Part shown: one piece after another, positions 6,536 through 15,283 of the stretch | How the letters are laid out: each line of letters opens with the position of its first letter | How positions within the stretch are numbered: position 1 is the stretch's first letter | Assembly: GCA_964503335.1 (NCBI GenBank) | Contig: CAZCZZ010000049.1 | Span: forward strand, 1-31,317 | DNA: 31,317 nt | From: CAZCZZ01 sp964503335 | Lineage (GTDB): Bacteria > Verrucomicrobiota > Kiritimatiellia > CAIVKH01 | Direction: 5' to 3' | The notes under the pieces: generated by a model | Told to the model about the DNA's origin: nothing | The model's input: only the letters and a program-made list of their open reading frames with translations | Databases searched by the model: none | Program-made: the position numbers and the translations under genes

Positions 6536-8821
6536 ATGCGTTGGATTTCACGGATCGCCTGTCTTCTAATCGGCCTTTTCGCCGTGTCGGCCCAAGGCGC
6601 TTCTTCGCTTACCATCGACGACTTCTCGGCGGCTGATCCTTGGCGCGCTATCGGATCATCACCCGCCGCGAAATCCGTCCCGGGCGGACTCCTCCTCCGC
6701 TGTCCGTTTTCACAGGATACGGACCGCGTGTATTGGGATCGCGACGTGCGCCTCGACCTCTCGGCCTACACAAGCTTCCATCTCGATATCTCGTGCGACC
6801 AGCCGCAGGCGCTGCGCGGCATGGCGATCTACTTCAAGAGCGGCAACGGCTGGTACATCTGGAACAAACCCCTGCGTGAACCGGGACGACAGCGCCTGAT
6901 CCTCTCCCGCGACCAGTTCAGCGTCGAAGGCAAGCCCTCGGGCTGGAACAAAATCGATCGCGTCCGGTTGTCGCCCTGGCGCGGCACAGCCGTGGACGCG
7001 AAGATCGTGATGCACTCGTTGAAGGCTCAGAAGGACGGTCTCGTCATCATCCCGGCCACGCTGTCGACCGCCGATGCGGGGGAACGTGCGATGTCGAAAC
7101 GATTGGCCGAACGCCTGGCCAAGTGGCTGGACCGGCTCGGAGTCTCGCACACGATCATGAGCGAGGAGGAAGCAGCGCGCGGTGGTTTGAAGAATGCCCG
7201 GCTCGCGATTCTTCCCCTCAACCCGAATCCCCCCGCGAATCTTTTGATCGCGCTCGATGCCTTCGCGGTCCGTGGCGGAAAGACGATGGTCTGCTTCAGC
7301 GCCAGTGAGGAACTCGCAAAGATCATGCACGTGAAGCTGGGTGCGTATCAGACCAGTGAAGAGCCCGGGCGCTGGTCCTCGATGGTGTTCAGCGACGCGG
7401 CGAAGCTCCGCCTTCCCGAACGCGTGTACCAGAGTTCCTGGAGCATCCGGCCCGTCCTGCCCGCCGATTCATCCGGCTGGGTCCTGGCGCGCTGGGCGAA
7501 CGCCAAGGGCGAGAAGCTGAACGACCCGGCCTGGGTGGCCACCGACCGCGGACTCTGGTTCTCGCACGTGCTCCTCGAGGACGACACCTTCAAGAAGCAG
7601 GAAATGTTGCTAAGCCTGCTCGGACGCTACAGCGGCGCCGTCTGGTTTGAAGCCGCGAAGCGCGCGCGAGCAAGCGCCGGCAAGGTGGATCAATTTGCCT
7701 CCTATGAAGCAGCGAACGCCGGCATCAGCAAACTTGCACCGTCATCGAGGAACCCGGACCGCGTCATCGACTTGCTGATCACGGCGGAGCAACGACGCGG
7801 CGAGATGGAGGTCGCTTTCAAGTCGGAGAAGTTTGCCGATAGCGTGACCTACGCCCGCGCCATGAATCTCGCGTTGATCGAGGCCTACAGCCTTTGCCAG
7901 CAGGGGCGGAAAGGTGAGCTTCGCGCCGTCTGGGATCATGACGGGACAGGCTGGTTTCCCGGCGATTGGAACCGGACTGCGAAAATCCTCGCCGACAGCG
8001 GCATCAACGCCGTTTTCGCCAACCTGCAGTGGGCGGGACTCGCTCACTACGAAAGCTCCGTCCTACCGGAATCAAACACACGCAGGCTGTATGGCGATCA
8101 GCTTGACGCGTCGCTCAAAGCAGCGCGCGCGAACGGATTACAGCTTCATGTGTGGAAGATCTGCTGGAACATCGAGCAGGCGCCCGACGACTTCAAAGCG
8201 CGCATGCGCAAGGAGGGGCGCGTCCTCAAGACCGCAGGCGGTGCGCCGACGCTGTGGCTCGATCCCTCGATTCCTGCAAACGTGGAACTTGAGCTCGCAG
8301 CCCTGAAGGAAGTCGCACGAAACTACGCCGTGGACGGCATCCATCTTGACTACATCCGCTTCCCGCCCGGCGCGGCCTTCAAAGGCAACAAGGCCCAGGC
8401 GATCAACGCATTCGTCAAGAAAGCGCATGAAGCCGTGAAGGCGATCCGGCCCGACATCAAGCTCACCGCGGCCGTGTGGGGCGCGTATCCGGCTTGTATC
8501 ACGTCCGTCGGCCAGGATTGGGCCGCGTGGCTCAAGGCCGGGTGGGTCGATTACGTGTGTCCGATGAACTACACGACGGATCTCTACGAGTTTAATGCGC
8601 TGACGCAGAAACAGCTCGCGCTACCCGGCGCGCGCGGAAGAATCATCCCCGGTATCGGCGTCACAGCCGCCGAGAGCCAGCTGACTCCCGACCACGTAAT
8701 CGAGCAGATCCTTGCTGCACGCCGCGCGGGCGTGCCCGGCTTCGTTCTCTTCGACCTCAACCCAACGCTGCGCGACGAAACCCTACCGATGCTGAGCCTG
8801 GGCATCACCCGCGAAGACTGA
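6536..8821 (+). CDS. Secreted GHL10-type glycoside hydrolase-like protein with N-terminal carbohydrate-binding-like domain
   Basis: 761 residues with a signal peptide (MRWISRIACLLIGLFAVSAQ, then GASS). Residues about 25-160 look like a beta-sandwich CBM11/NPCBM-type module (LTIDDFS, LDLSAYTSFHLDISC, FKSGNGWYIWNKPL). A middle alpha/beta region (about 165-360) resembles a ThuA/GATase-like fold. From about residue 460 a TIM-barrel related to GHL10 (DUF187, YngK) begins with ELRAVWDHDGTGWFPGDW and contains GIHLDYIRFPPG (about residue 600) and DYVCPMNYTTDLYEF; Asp and Glu/Asp at barrel strand ends are the family's presumed catalytic residues. Probably a periplasmic or surface enzyme acting on a complex glycan; the substrate is unknown. 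The stop is 3 bases from the convergent MFS stop. Confidence 0.75.
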   Translation: MRWISRIACLLIGLFAVSAQGASSLTIDDFSAADPWRAIGSSPAAKSVPGGLLLRCPFSQDTDRVYWDRDVRLDLSAYTSFHLDISCDQPQALRGMAIYFKSGNGWYIWNKPLREPGRQRLILSRDQFSVEGKPSGWNKIDRVRLSPWRGTAVDAKIVMHSLKAQKDGLVIIPATLSTADAGERAMSKRLAERLAKWLDRLGVSHTIMSEEEAARGGLKNARLAILPLNPNPPANLLIALDAFAVRGGKTMVCFSASEELAKIMHVKLGAYQTSEEPGRWSSMVFSDAAKLRLPERVYQSSWSIRPVLPADSSGWVLARWANAKGEKLNDPAWVATDRGLWFSHVLLEDDTFKKQEMLLSLLGRYSGAVWFEAAKRARASAGKVDQFASYEAANAGISKLAPSSRNPDRVIDLLITAEQRRGEMEVAFKSEKFADSVTYARAMNLALIEAYSLCQQGRKGELRAVWDHDGTGWFPGDWNRTAKILADSGINAVFANLQWAGLAHYESSVLPESNTRRLYGDQLDASLKAARANGLQLHVWKICWNIEQAPDDFKARMRKEGRVLKTAGGAPTLWLDPSIPANVELELAALKEVARNYAVDGIHLDYIRFPPGAAFKGNKAQAINAFVKKAHEAVKAIRPDIKLTAAVWGAYPACITSVGQDWAAWLKAGWVDYVCPMNYTTDLYEFNALTQKQLALPGARGRIIPGIGVTAAESQLTPDHVIEQILAARRAGVPGFVLFDLNPTLRDETLPMLSLGITRED

Positions 8822-8824
8822 GCC

Positions 8825-10597
8825 TCATTTCGGGCGAAGCATCTGGAATGCGATGCCAAGGATCGCAGGACCGGCGGCGAGCGTGAGGATGGCGGGCGTG
8901 AAGCGTGTGAGTCCCGCATGAGACTGGAAAACGGGCATGAGAACGGCGTATAGCGCGGCCGCTGCGGCAACGCAGGCGAGCACAGTGCCAATCGAAATCC
9001 AGCGCGGACATTCCAGCCGGAAGAATATCGTTGGCAAAGCGAACATCGCGGCGCCACCGATGAATGACATCCAAAATCCCTGCGACAACGTGAAAAGAGC
9101 GGCGAATCCGAGAAGCCATGCGATCAGGACTGCGGTCCAGTCAAAGGCCTCCTGGTCCTTTCCTTCCGTGTGTATGGCCGTGTCGATCTTGTGGTCCTTC
9201 GTTTCGCGGATGAAGATTCCGCCGATGAAGAGCGTGATAAGCCCCACAAGGATTGGATAAGCGAGGCCGGCGTAGATCGCATACGGTCCCAGGGCTTCTT
9301 TCGTTGTTGCCGACGCCGCGACGGCCGTCGCGATCAAGGGCAGGAATCCGCCGAACCATCCGTTGCCGAGATGATACGGCAGCGACATCGAGGTGTAGCG
9401 GATGTTGGTGGGGAAAAGCTCAACCAGGAAAGCGGCGATCGGGCCATAGACCATCGTGACGTAGACGATCTGGACGAAGACACACGCCGTCAGACCCGCG
9501 AGGTTCGCGACTGGAAAGTCGCTCCACAGGATCGCAGCCTGCCCCGCCGGAAGCACGGGTGTGAAGTAGCGCATCGCGACGTAGAGTGGAACGTACGTCA
9601 GCGCCGCGAGCATGCAGCCGGTGAGCATGATCTTCTTGCGTCCGATCCGGTCCGACAGATGTCCGAAGAAGAGGAAAAGTGGCGTTCCGAGCGCGAGGGC
9701 GATCGACATGACGACGTACGCCGGAAGCCAGTGGACCTTGAGCGTGGTCTGGAGAAACGTAAGCGCATAGAACTGGCCGGTGTACCACACTACGCCCTGC
9801 CCCGCCGTCGCACCGAACAAGGCCAGCAGCACGTAGCGGAGGTTTCGTGTATTCGTGAAGCTCTCCTTCAGCGGATTGGCCGAGACATGGCCTGCGGATT
9901 TCAAGCGCGTGAAGAGCGGACTCTCCTTCATCTTCAGACGAATGTAGAGGCTCACGACCAACAGGGCGAAGGAGAGCAGGAAAGGCACACGCCAGCCCGC
10001 GATCGCAAGCAGACCATCGCCGCCACCCGACTTGAACGCATCCTCTCCCCACACCAGCCGGGTCGTGCCGATCACGCCCATGCTGAGGAAGAATCCGAGC
10101 GTGGCCGTAGTCTGGATGTAGCTGGTGTAGTAGCCCCGCCGGTTGTCGGGCACATGCTCCGCCACGTACGTGGCAGCGCCGCCGTATTCGCCGCCAAGGG
10201 CGAGGCCTTGAAGGAGTCGCAGCACCACAAGGATGATCGTGGCGGCAATGCCCCACTGTTCGTAGGTCGGGAGAAAGCCCACGAGCGCGGTGGATAGACC
10301 CATGGTCGCCATCGTGAGCAGGAACGTATACTTGCGGCCGATCAGGTCGCCGATGTGGCCAAAAACGAGCGCACCGAGTGGCCGCACACCGAATCCCGCG
10401 CCGAACGTGGCAAGGCTTGCGAGCAGCTGGGCTGTTTCATTGCCCGGGGGAAAGAATTTGCTGCCGAAGAAGATGGCTAGGCTGCCGTAGAGGTAGAAAT
10501 CGTACCACTCGAACAAGGTACCGAGCGATGAGGCGAAGATTACCCGCCTCAACGTCACGGGGTCGGTCAGAGGGGCAACTGTTTTTGAACTGCTCAT
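8825..10597 (-). CDS. MFS transporter, metabolite:H+ symporter (MHS) family, with extra C-terminal helices
   Basis: 590 residues. The N-terminal LRRVIFASSLGTLFEWYDFYLYGSL opening, GHIGDLIGRK (loop 2-3) and GHLSDRIGRKK (loop 8-9) are typical of the MHS branch (ProP, ShiA, KgtP, CitA), which imports compatible solutes or organic acids with protons. The usual 12 helices end near residue 480. A further about 100 residues after a hydrophilic linker (DHKIDTAIHTEGKDQ) contain about four more hydrophobic segments, unusual for the family. Start ATG 10597 overlaps the TGA of the lipoprotein gene (ATGA), so it is coupled to the end of the respiratory gene run. The substrate cannot be deduced. Confidence 0.83.
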   Translation of the reverse strand: MSSSKTVAPLTDPVTLRRVIFASSLGTLFEWYDFYLYGSLAIFFGSKFFPPGNETAQLLASLATFGAGFGVRPLGALVFGHIGDLIGRKYTFLLTMATMGLSTALVGFLPTYEQWGIAATIILVVLRLLQGLALGGEYGGAATYVAEHVPDNRRGYYTSYIQTTATLGFFLSMGVIGTTRLVWGEDAFKSGGGDGLLAIAGWRVPFLLSFALLVVSLYIRLKMKESPLFTRLKSAGHVSANPLKESFTNTRNLRYVLLALFGATAGQGVVWYTGQFYALTFLQTTLKVHWLPAYVVMSIALALGTPLFLFFGHLSDRIGRKKIMLTGCMLAALTYVPLYVAMRYFTPVLPAGQAAILWSDFPVANLAGLTACVFVQIVYVTMVYGPIAAFLVELFPTNIRYTSMSLPYHLGNGWFGGFLPLIATAVAASATTKEALGPYAIYAGLAYPILVGLITLFIGGIFIRETKDHKIDTAIHTEGKDQEAFDWTAVLIAWLLGFAALFTLSQGFWMSFIGGAAMFALPTIFFRLECPRWISIGTVLACVAAAAALYAVLMPVFQSHAGLTRFTPAILTLAAGPAILGIAFQMLRPK

Positions 10598-11088
10598 GAT
10601 CCGCCGTCCGGCACGAGCTTGAGCAGGTCGCCGAGCGGAATTGTTCGAAGGTAACTCCGTCCGGCCTTCTTCAGATAGAAACGTTTCCCGGCGGGCGTGA
10701 CTTCGACCCAGTAGCATTCCCAGCGATCTACTCCAGCTTCACGCAGGCGCGCCTCAATTTCCGCGGGATCCTCCGACGTGATCTCAAGAATCTTGTAGTC
10801 CCATTTGCCGATCTGGCGGACGTCCTGACGGGCCCATTCGACGACGTTCGATGGCACATCGTCGCCTGCCTCCCGGGCTCGATCGTAGAGTGCGCGGACT
10901 GTCTTCCACGTTTCATTCGTGGACGGTGTCAGCAGATCGCCGCCCTGCTCCCTGGTCCTGCGGAGCACGTCCTTTGTCTTGTCCCAGTATCCAACCCGCT
11001 CGACCTCGACCTCGACTTCCTTTTCGGGGGCGCGCGCGTTGCAGCCGATCGATACGAAGAGAAGAACTGCGGCAAACAGTCTGATCAT
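10594..11088 (-). CDS. Predicted lipoprotein of unknown function in the oxidase operon
   Basis: 164 residues from ATG 11088, preceded by GAGG with about 6-base spacing. MIRLFAAVLLFVSIGC is a lipoprotein signal with lipid-attachment Cys16, so the protein is probably membrane-anchored on the periplasmic side. A charged EVEVEVER stretch follows. A C-terminal half (about residues 90-155) has WDYKILEI, a helix with EIEARLREAGVDRWECYWVEV and a final YLRTIPLGDLLKLV, resembling a small alpha/beta domain of the DUF4177 sort. It starts 8 bases after the DUF420 gene stop and overlaps the MFS start. Its location suggests a link to oxidase assembly or to the transporter, but no motif supports either. Confidence 0.7.
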   Translation of the reverse strand: MIRLFAAVLLFVSIGCNARAPEKEVEVEVERVGYWDKTKDVLRRTREQGGDLLTPSTNETWKTVRALYDRAREAGDDVPSNVVEWARQDVRQIGKWDYKILEITSEDPAEIEARLREAGVDRWECYWVEVTPAGKRFYLKKAGRSYLRTIPLGDLLKLVPDGGS

Positions 11089-11096
11089 GTCGGGCC

Positions 11097-11621
11097 TCAG
11101 AACTGATAGTAGGGAGAGATCATCAGGTAGACAACCACACCCGAGACCGTCACGTAGAGCCAGATGGGAAACGTCCAACGGACTAGCCGGCGGTGTTCCG
11201 GGATCTGTCCGCGCAAAGCCCGATAGAAAGACATCAGCACGAGCGGGAGAACAGCGGCGGCCAGGATGATATGGGATATGAGGATGGCCAGGTAGAACGG
11301 TCGCCACGGATGGTTCGCAGGATAGCGGGTTTCGACGCCGAATGCGTGAAACGTCACATAGGAGAGAAGGAAGACGGATGACAGGCAGAAGGTGGTGATA
11401 TTGAGCCGCTTGTGCGCCAGAACATTCCCGTTCTTGATGCAGATGAATGACGAAACAAGCAGCACACTGCACAGCGCATTGATCGTGGCGTTGAATCGCG
11501 GGAGATGGCGTACGAAGTCCGGCATATGTGCAGCCTTCGGAAGGCTCGAGAGCACGACGACGGCGAGGAATACCGCGGCGGAGATCCCGTAGATCAGGCG
11601 AAGCGCATTCTTCTCGGTCAC
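11097..11621 (-). CDS. DUF420 membrane protein, CtaM-like cytochrome oxidase assembly factor
   Basis: 174 residues from the GTG at 11621, which overlaps the ctaB stop as GTGA. About five transmembrane helices. Histidines characteristic of DUF420 sit in or near the helices: FVRHLPRFNATINA, VLAHKRLN, TFHAFGVETRYP and LISHIILA. DUF420 proteins include CtaM/YozB of Firmicutes, needed for function of haem-a-containing oxidases, and DUF420 genes commonly lie next to ctaB/ctaCDEF in many phyla. Here it follows ctaB directly, fitting a role in maturing the caa3 oxidase encoded upstream. The exact activity is not established. Confidence 0.82.
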   Translation of the reverse strand: MTEKNALRLIYGISAAVFLAVVVLSSLPKAAHMPDFVRHLPRFNATINALCSVLLVSSFICIKNGNVLAHKRLNITTFCLSSVFLLSYVTFHAFGVETRYPANHPWRPFYLAILISHIILAAAVLPLVLMSFYRALRGQIPEHRRLVRWTFPIWLYVTVSGVVVYLMISPYYQF

Positions 11622-12496
11622 GGGATGCTCGCGTCCACGACGATCAGGAGCAGCAGGACGGGCAGGTAGACCACCGAGGTCAGAAGCACCCTGCGCGCAG
11701 CGAGATGTGTCAGCGACTTCGCAAACATCAGGCAAGCCGCCAGCATCGACAGACCAAGGACAATGGCTCCGACCAGGTAGATGTCGCCCGTGACTTTCAT
11801 GTGCGTCAGCAGCAGGGAGACACCGAGCAGGCCGACCGAGAAAAGAATGGACTGGCGGATCACGCGGCGACCCGAGGGATCGACGACGGAGAGCATCTGC
11901 AGGCCGCCCTCGCGATAATCGGCGCGATACATCCACGCGATCGCGTAGAAGTGCGGGTGTTGCCAGGCGAAGAGGATGGCGAAAAGAATCCAAGCCCCGG
12001 CATCCAACTCACCGGCCGCAGCAGCCCAACCGATCATCGGCGGGAGGGCACCCGGGATGGCACCGATCGGGGTGTTCCACCACGACACACGTTTCAGCGG
12101 CGTGTAGACAAGGACGTAGAGGAATGCAGTCAGGAGCACCAGGAAGGCGGAGAGTAGATTGACGAAGCATGCCAGGAGGGTGACGCCCCACAACACCATC
12201 GTCACGCCCACGGACAGGGCGACGGTCGAATCTACGCGCCCCGATGGCAGGGCTCGATTCCTTGTGCGACCCATGTTCCGGTCCGACTCACGTTCGATGT
12301 AGTTATTGAGGACTGCCGAACCCGCCGCGCCAAGGGCTGTTCCCAGCAGCGTCGCGACGAAGACGAGTCCGTTGTGGAATCCGTAGCCGCCCAGAAAGAA
12401 TCCGATGGTCGTCGTGACCAGCACCATGGAAACGATCCGCGGCTTCGACATCTCCAAGAACTCGCGGAAAAGAGATGCTGTGTTGCCCGATGTCAT
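11618..12496 (-). CDS. ctaB: Protohaem IX farnesyltransferase (haem O synthase)
   Basis: 292 residues, a UbiA-superfamily membrane prenyltransferase with about nine helices. The two Asp-rich prenyl-diphosphate/Mg sites are NNYIERESDRNMGRTRNRALPSGR (about residues 64-87) and YRADYREGG (about residue 192). YTPLKRVSWWNTPIGAIPGALPP is the characteristic CtaB/CyoE middle motif. It converts haem B to haem O, the precursor of haem A for the caa3 oxidase encoded just upstream. No haem A synthase (ctaA) is in this window, so it must lie elsewhere or the oxidase carries haem O. The 24-base gap from ctaF and the overlap with the DUF420 gene place it inside the operon. Confidence 0.93.
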   Translation of the reverse strand: MTSGNTASLFREFLEMSKPRIVSMVLVTTTIGFFLGGYGFHNGLVFVATLLGTALGAAGSAVLNNYIERESDRNMGRTRNRALPSGRVDSTVALSVGVTMVLWGVTLLACFVNLLSAFLVLLTAFLYVLVYTPLKRVSWWNTPIGAIPGALPPMIGWAAAAGELDAGAWILFAILFAWQHPHFYAIAWMYRADYREGGLQMLSVVDPSGRRVIRQSILFSVGLLGVSLLLTHMKVTGDIYLVGAIVLGLSMLAACLMFAKSLTHLAARRVLLTSVVYLPVLLLLIVVDASIP

Positions 12497-12520
12497 GCCT
12501 ATTACCCGCCGGAGGAGATA

Positions 12521-12886
12521 CTAAGGATGTGCGGGAGCTTCATGCGATGACGTATGCGTCACCTCGACATGTTTCTCCCAAGGCTGTGCGCCCTGCTGGA
12601 GGGCACGCCCTTTGTAGTCGCCGAGCAGGAACGTCATCATGATGATGAAGAAGACGATACCTGAACCGGCAAACATCCAGACGATCTTGGCGGAATACCG
12701 AAGGTGCATGAAGATCGCAACGACGAGCAGGGTCTTCACGGCCGCAATTGCCATCGCAACCACGTTGTTCATCGCGCCGAAATCCTGGAAGGCAGCCCAT
12801 ACCGTGATGCCGGTGAGGATCATCAGCGCCGTGATGATGCCCAGATAGGCCGGAATACCAACAACGTGTGGTTTGTGCTCGCTCAT
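12521..12886 (-). CDS. ctaF: Cytochrome c oxidase subunit IV (prokaryotic type)
   Basis: 121 residues with three hydrophobic helices: IPAYLGIITALMILTGITVWAAF, NVVAMAIAAVKTLLVVAIFMHL and IVWMFAGSGIVFFIIMMTFLL. KTLLVVAIFMHLRYS is the familiar signature of the bacterial COX4/CtaF (CyoD-like) small subunit. It stabilises the heme-copper oxidase complex and has no cofactors. The ATG at 12886 overlaps the ctaE stop by one base (TAATG). The C-terminus is a histidine-containing polar tail (VEVTHTSSHEAPAHP). Confidence 0.88.
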   Translation of the reverse strand: MSEHKPHVVGIPAYLGIITALMILTGITVWAAFQDFGAMNNVVAMAIAAVKTLLVVAIFMHLRYSAKIVWMFAGSGIVFFIIMMTFLLGDYKGRALQQGAQPWEKHVEVTHTSSHEAPAHP

Positions 12887-13623
12887 TAGTGTCGCCCGAT
12901 CAGGTAGAGAAGTGGGAACAGGAAGATCCAGACGATATCGACAAAGTGCCAATACAAGCCGCTGATTTCCAGCGGGTTGTAGTAGTCAGCGTGATACTTG
13001 CCCTTCAGCGTGTTGATCAGCATGCAGAGCATAATGCCTTCGCCGATGATCATGTGAATCGCGTGCATGCCCGTCATCGTGAAGTAGAACGTATAGAACA
13101 GCTGGACGTTCTTCGGGTTTACGATGGATAGCGCGTGCTGGAAGTGTTCACCGGCGACATAGAGGAACGCCAGCGGACCCTCAGCCTTCTGCACGTAATG
13201 TTCCAGGTGGCCGGGATCAAAGTGGAAGTTTGGACCGGGAACCAGCAGATGCTCGAACTTGCTACCGTACTCAATGACCTTCACGCCGAGGAAGATCAGA
13301 CCGAGTACCATCGTCGCAATGAGCCACGCCGCCGCGACGTTCTTCTTGCCGACTTGCGCGCCGTGGACGGCGAGCACCATCGTCAAGCTACTCAGGAGCA
13401 GGACGATCGTATTGAAGCCGCCCCACTTCATGTCCAGCAGGTGGCTGCCGACAATGAACGCCTCGGGGTATTGGCTCCGGTAGATGATGTATCCGGCGAA
13501 CAGGCCGCCGAAGAACATGATTTCCGTAATCAGGAAGAGCCACATGCCCAGCGTTGAGGCCTGGCGCTGCTGCTCCAGGGAGTCAAACTGATGCGCTAGA
13601 TAAGAGGGATGGCTGTCAGACAT
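12886..13623 (-). CDS. ctaE: Cytochrome c oxidase subunit III
   Basis: 245 residues. It opens with LAHQFDSLEQQRQASTLGMWLFLITEIMFFGG, the standard start of short CtaE/CyoC-type subunit III, and contains FYFTMTGMHAIHMIIGEG and ends with YWHFVDIVWIFLFPLLYLIGRH. About seven helices are expected. It surrounds subunit I and stabilises the proton-pumping complex. A conserved Glu in LITEIMFFGG and His in the GMHAIHMI helix are present. Start ATG 13623 is one base after the ctaD stop. The gene is of normal length and intact. Confidence 0.93.
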   Translation of the reverse strand: MSDSHPSYLAHQFDSLEQQRQASTLGMWLFLITEIMFFGGLFAGYIIYRSQYPEAFIVGSHLLDMKWGGFNTIVLLLSSLTMVLAVHGAQVGKKNVAAAWLIATMVLGLIFLGVKVIEYGSKFEHLLVPGPNFHFDPGHLEHYVQKAEGPLAFLYVAGEHFQHALSIVNPKNVQLFYTFYFTMTGMHAIHMIIGEGIMLCMLINTLKGKYHADYYNPLEISGLYWHFVDIVWIFLFPLLYLIGRH

Positions 13624-13624
13624 G

Positions 13625-15280
13625 TTAGTGCTCCGAACCCCCGTGTGCGGATTTCCCACCAGTCGGCTTGTAGTAGCTGTAGGCCTCTTCGGTCACGACC
13701 GGCGGCGTGTCAAAATTCTCTGTCGGTGGCGGCGAAGGGGCCTGCTCCCACTCGAGGCCCTTTGCACCCCACGGATTGGGACCGGACGGCCTTCCGTTCT
13801 TGATGGCCCAGCCCAGATAGCTCGCGAGTAGTAGATAGCCAAAACCCATGATCGAGGCGCCGGCCGTAGACATGATGTGCAGGAGCTGGAATTCCTCGGC
13901 ATACGTGTGATAACGGCGCGGCATACCGTGGTAACCGAGCTGGAACTGAGGGAAGAAGGTCAGGTTGAATCCGATGAAGATGATCAACGCGGCCAGCTTG
14001 GCAGCGCCCTCGGGATACATTCGTCCGGTCATCTTGGGCCACCAGAAGTGAAGCGCGCCGAGGAAGCCCATCACGCCACCACCCACCATGACGTAGTGGA
14101 AATGTGCGACGACGAAGTACGTGTCGTGAAGGTGAATGTCCGTCGCCATGGTGCTCAGGAACAAGCCGGTGAGTCCGCCGATCGTGAACAAGCCAATGAA
14201 GCCCAGTGCATACAACATCGGCGCGTCGAGGGAGACCGACCCTTTGTGCATGGTCATGATCCAGTTCAGGATCTTGATGGCCGTGGGAATGGCCACGAAG
14301 AACGTAAGGAACGAGAACACGAGCCCGGCATAGGTGGACTGGCTGCTCACGAACATGTGATGACCCCAGACGAAGAATCCGATCACAGCAATGGCCAGCG
14401 TCGAGAACGCCACGAACGGATAGCCGTACACGCGCTTCTTGCTGAAGCAGGCGATGAGTTCGCTGATCACGCCCATGCTGGGCAGGATCATGATGTACAC
14501 GGCGGGATGGGAATAGAACCAGAAGAGATGCTGGAAGAGCACGGGGTCTCCGCCCAACGCCGGATCAAAGATGCCGAAATGAAACGCGCGCTCCACGAAG
14601 ATCATGAGCAGCGTGATGGCAATTACAGGTGTACCGAGAACCACCACGAGACTGGTCGCATACATCGCCCAGACGAAGAGTGGGAGTCGGAACCAGGTGA
14701 GCCCGGGGGCACGCATCTTCTGGATCGTTACGATGAAATTCAGGCCCGTGAGGATCGATGAGAAGCCGGCAATGAAGGCGCCCGCAACGGCCCAGATCAC
14801 GTTCGAGTTCGCATACATGCTGCTGTATGGCGTGTAGAAGGTCCAACCGGTATCCACGCCACCCATTAGGATGGCAACCAGGGCCATCGTTCCGCCAATC
14901 ATGAAAACGTACCAGCTCATGAGATTGAGCCGGGGGAATGCGACGTCCTTCGCGCCCACCATAATGGGGAGCAGGAAGTTGCCCATCACCGCGGGGATCG
15001 ATGGAATCAGGAAGAAGAAGATCATCACGATGCCGTGCATCGTGAAGAGCTTGTTGTAGGTCTCGGACTGCAGCAGGTCGCCCTGCGGCGTCATGAGGTC
15101 GATGCGGAACAGTGCCGCGGCTGCGCCGCCGAGCAGGAAGAAGATCGTAATCGAAATCAGATACAGAATGCCGATGCGCTTGTGATCAAGCGTAAGGAGC
15201 CACGAGCGGATCGTAAGGCCCGAATTCAAATAGTTCTTCGGCACATCGCCGCCGAGGGTTGCTGGTGCTGCCGTGCTCAT
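13625..15280 (-). CDS. ctaD: Cytochrome c oxidase subunit I, A2-type haem-copper oxidase
   Basis: 551 residues, 12 core helices. All metal ligands are visible: low-spin haem His82 (FTMHGIVM) and His395, Cu-B His258 (YSHPAVY), His307 and His308 (WGHHMF), high-spin haem His393 (VVAHFHYVM). Tyr262, four residues after His258, is the crosslinked tyrosine. YSHP in place of the D-channel glutamate motif (GHPEVY) makes it A2-type, as in Thermus/Rhodothermus caa3. It reduces O2 to water and pumps protons. It starts 3 bases after ctaC and is followed after one base by ctaE. Confidence 0.96.
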   Translation of the reverse strand: MSTAAPATLGGDVPKNYLNSGLTIRSWLLTLDHKRIGILYLISITIFFLLGGAAAALFRIDLMTPQGDLLQSETYNKLFTMHGIVMIFFFLIPSIPAVMGNFLLPIMVGAKDVAFPRLNLMSWYVFMIGGTMALVAILMGGVDTGWTFYTPYSSMYANSNVIWAVAGAFIAGFSSILTGLNFIVTIQKMRAPGLTWFRLPLFVWAMYATSLVVVLGTPVIAITLLMIFVERAFHFGIFDPALGGDPVLFQHLFWFYSHPAVYIMILPSMGVISELIACFSKKRVYGYPFVAFSTLAIAVIGFFVWGHHMFVSSQSTYAGLVFSFLTFFVAIPTAIKILNWIMTMHKGSVSLDAPMLYALGFIGLFTIGGLTGLFLSTMATDIHLHDTYFVVAHFHYVMVGGGVMGFLGALHFWWPKMTGRMYPEGAAKLAALIIFIGFNLTFFPQFQLGYHGMPRRYHTYAEEFQLLHIMSTAGASIMGFGYLLLASYLGWAIKNGRPSGPNPWGAKGLEWEQAPSPPPTENFDTPPVVTEEAYSYYKPTGGKSAHGGSEH

Positions 15281-15283
15281 CGC

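Noticed and set aside
9170..10297. Long 375-codon open frame on the plus strand opposite the MFS gene
   Set aside because: Its protein is Arg/Glu/His/Gln-rich with no recognisable fold, and it mirrors the codon pattern of the membrane transporter on the other strand, so it is a high-GC shadow.
11097..11993. Longer form of the DUF420 protein starting at 11993
   Set aside because: The extra 124 residues are Arg/His/Pro-rich and lie antisense-free over ctaB in another frame; the GTG at 11621 overlapping the ctaB stop is the sensible start.
14507..14530. Loss of the D-channel glutamate in CtaD as a defect
   Set aside because: YSHP replacing the Glu motif is the normal A2-type signature, so the enzyme is expected to be active.
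13877..14761. 294-codon open frame antisense to ctaD
   Set aside because: His/Glu/Asp-rich translation typical of the complement of a membrane protein gene; ctaD is certain here.
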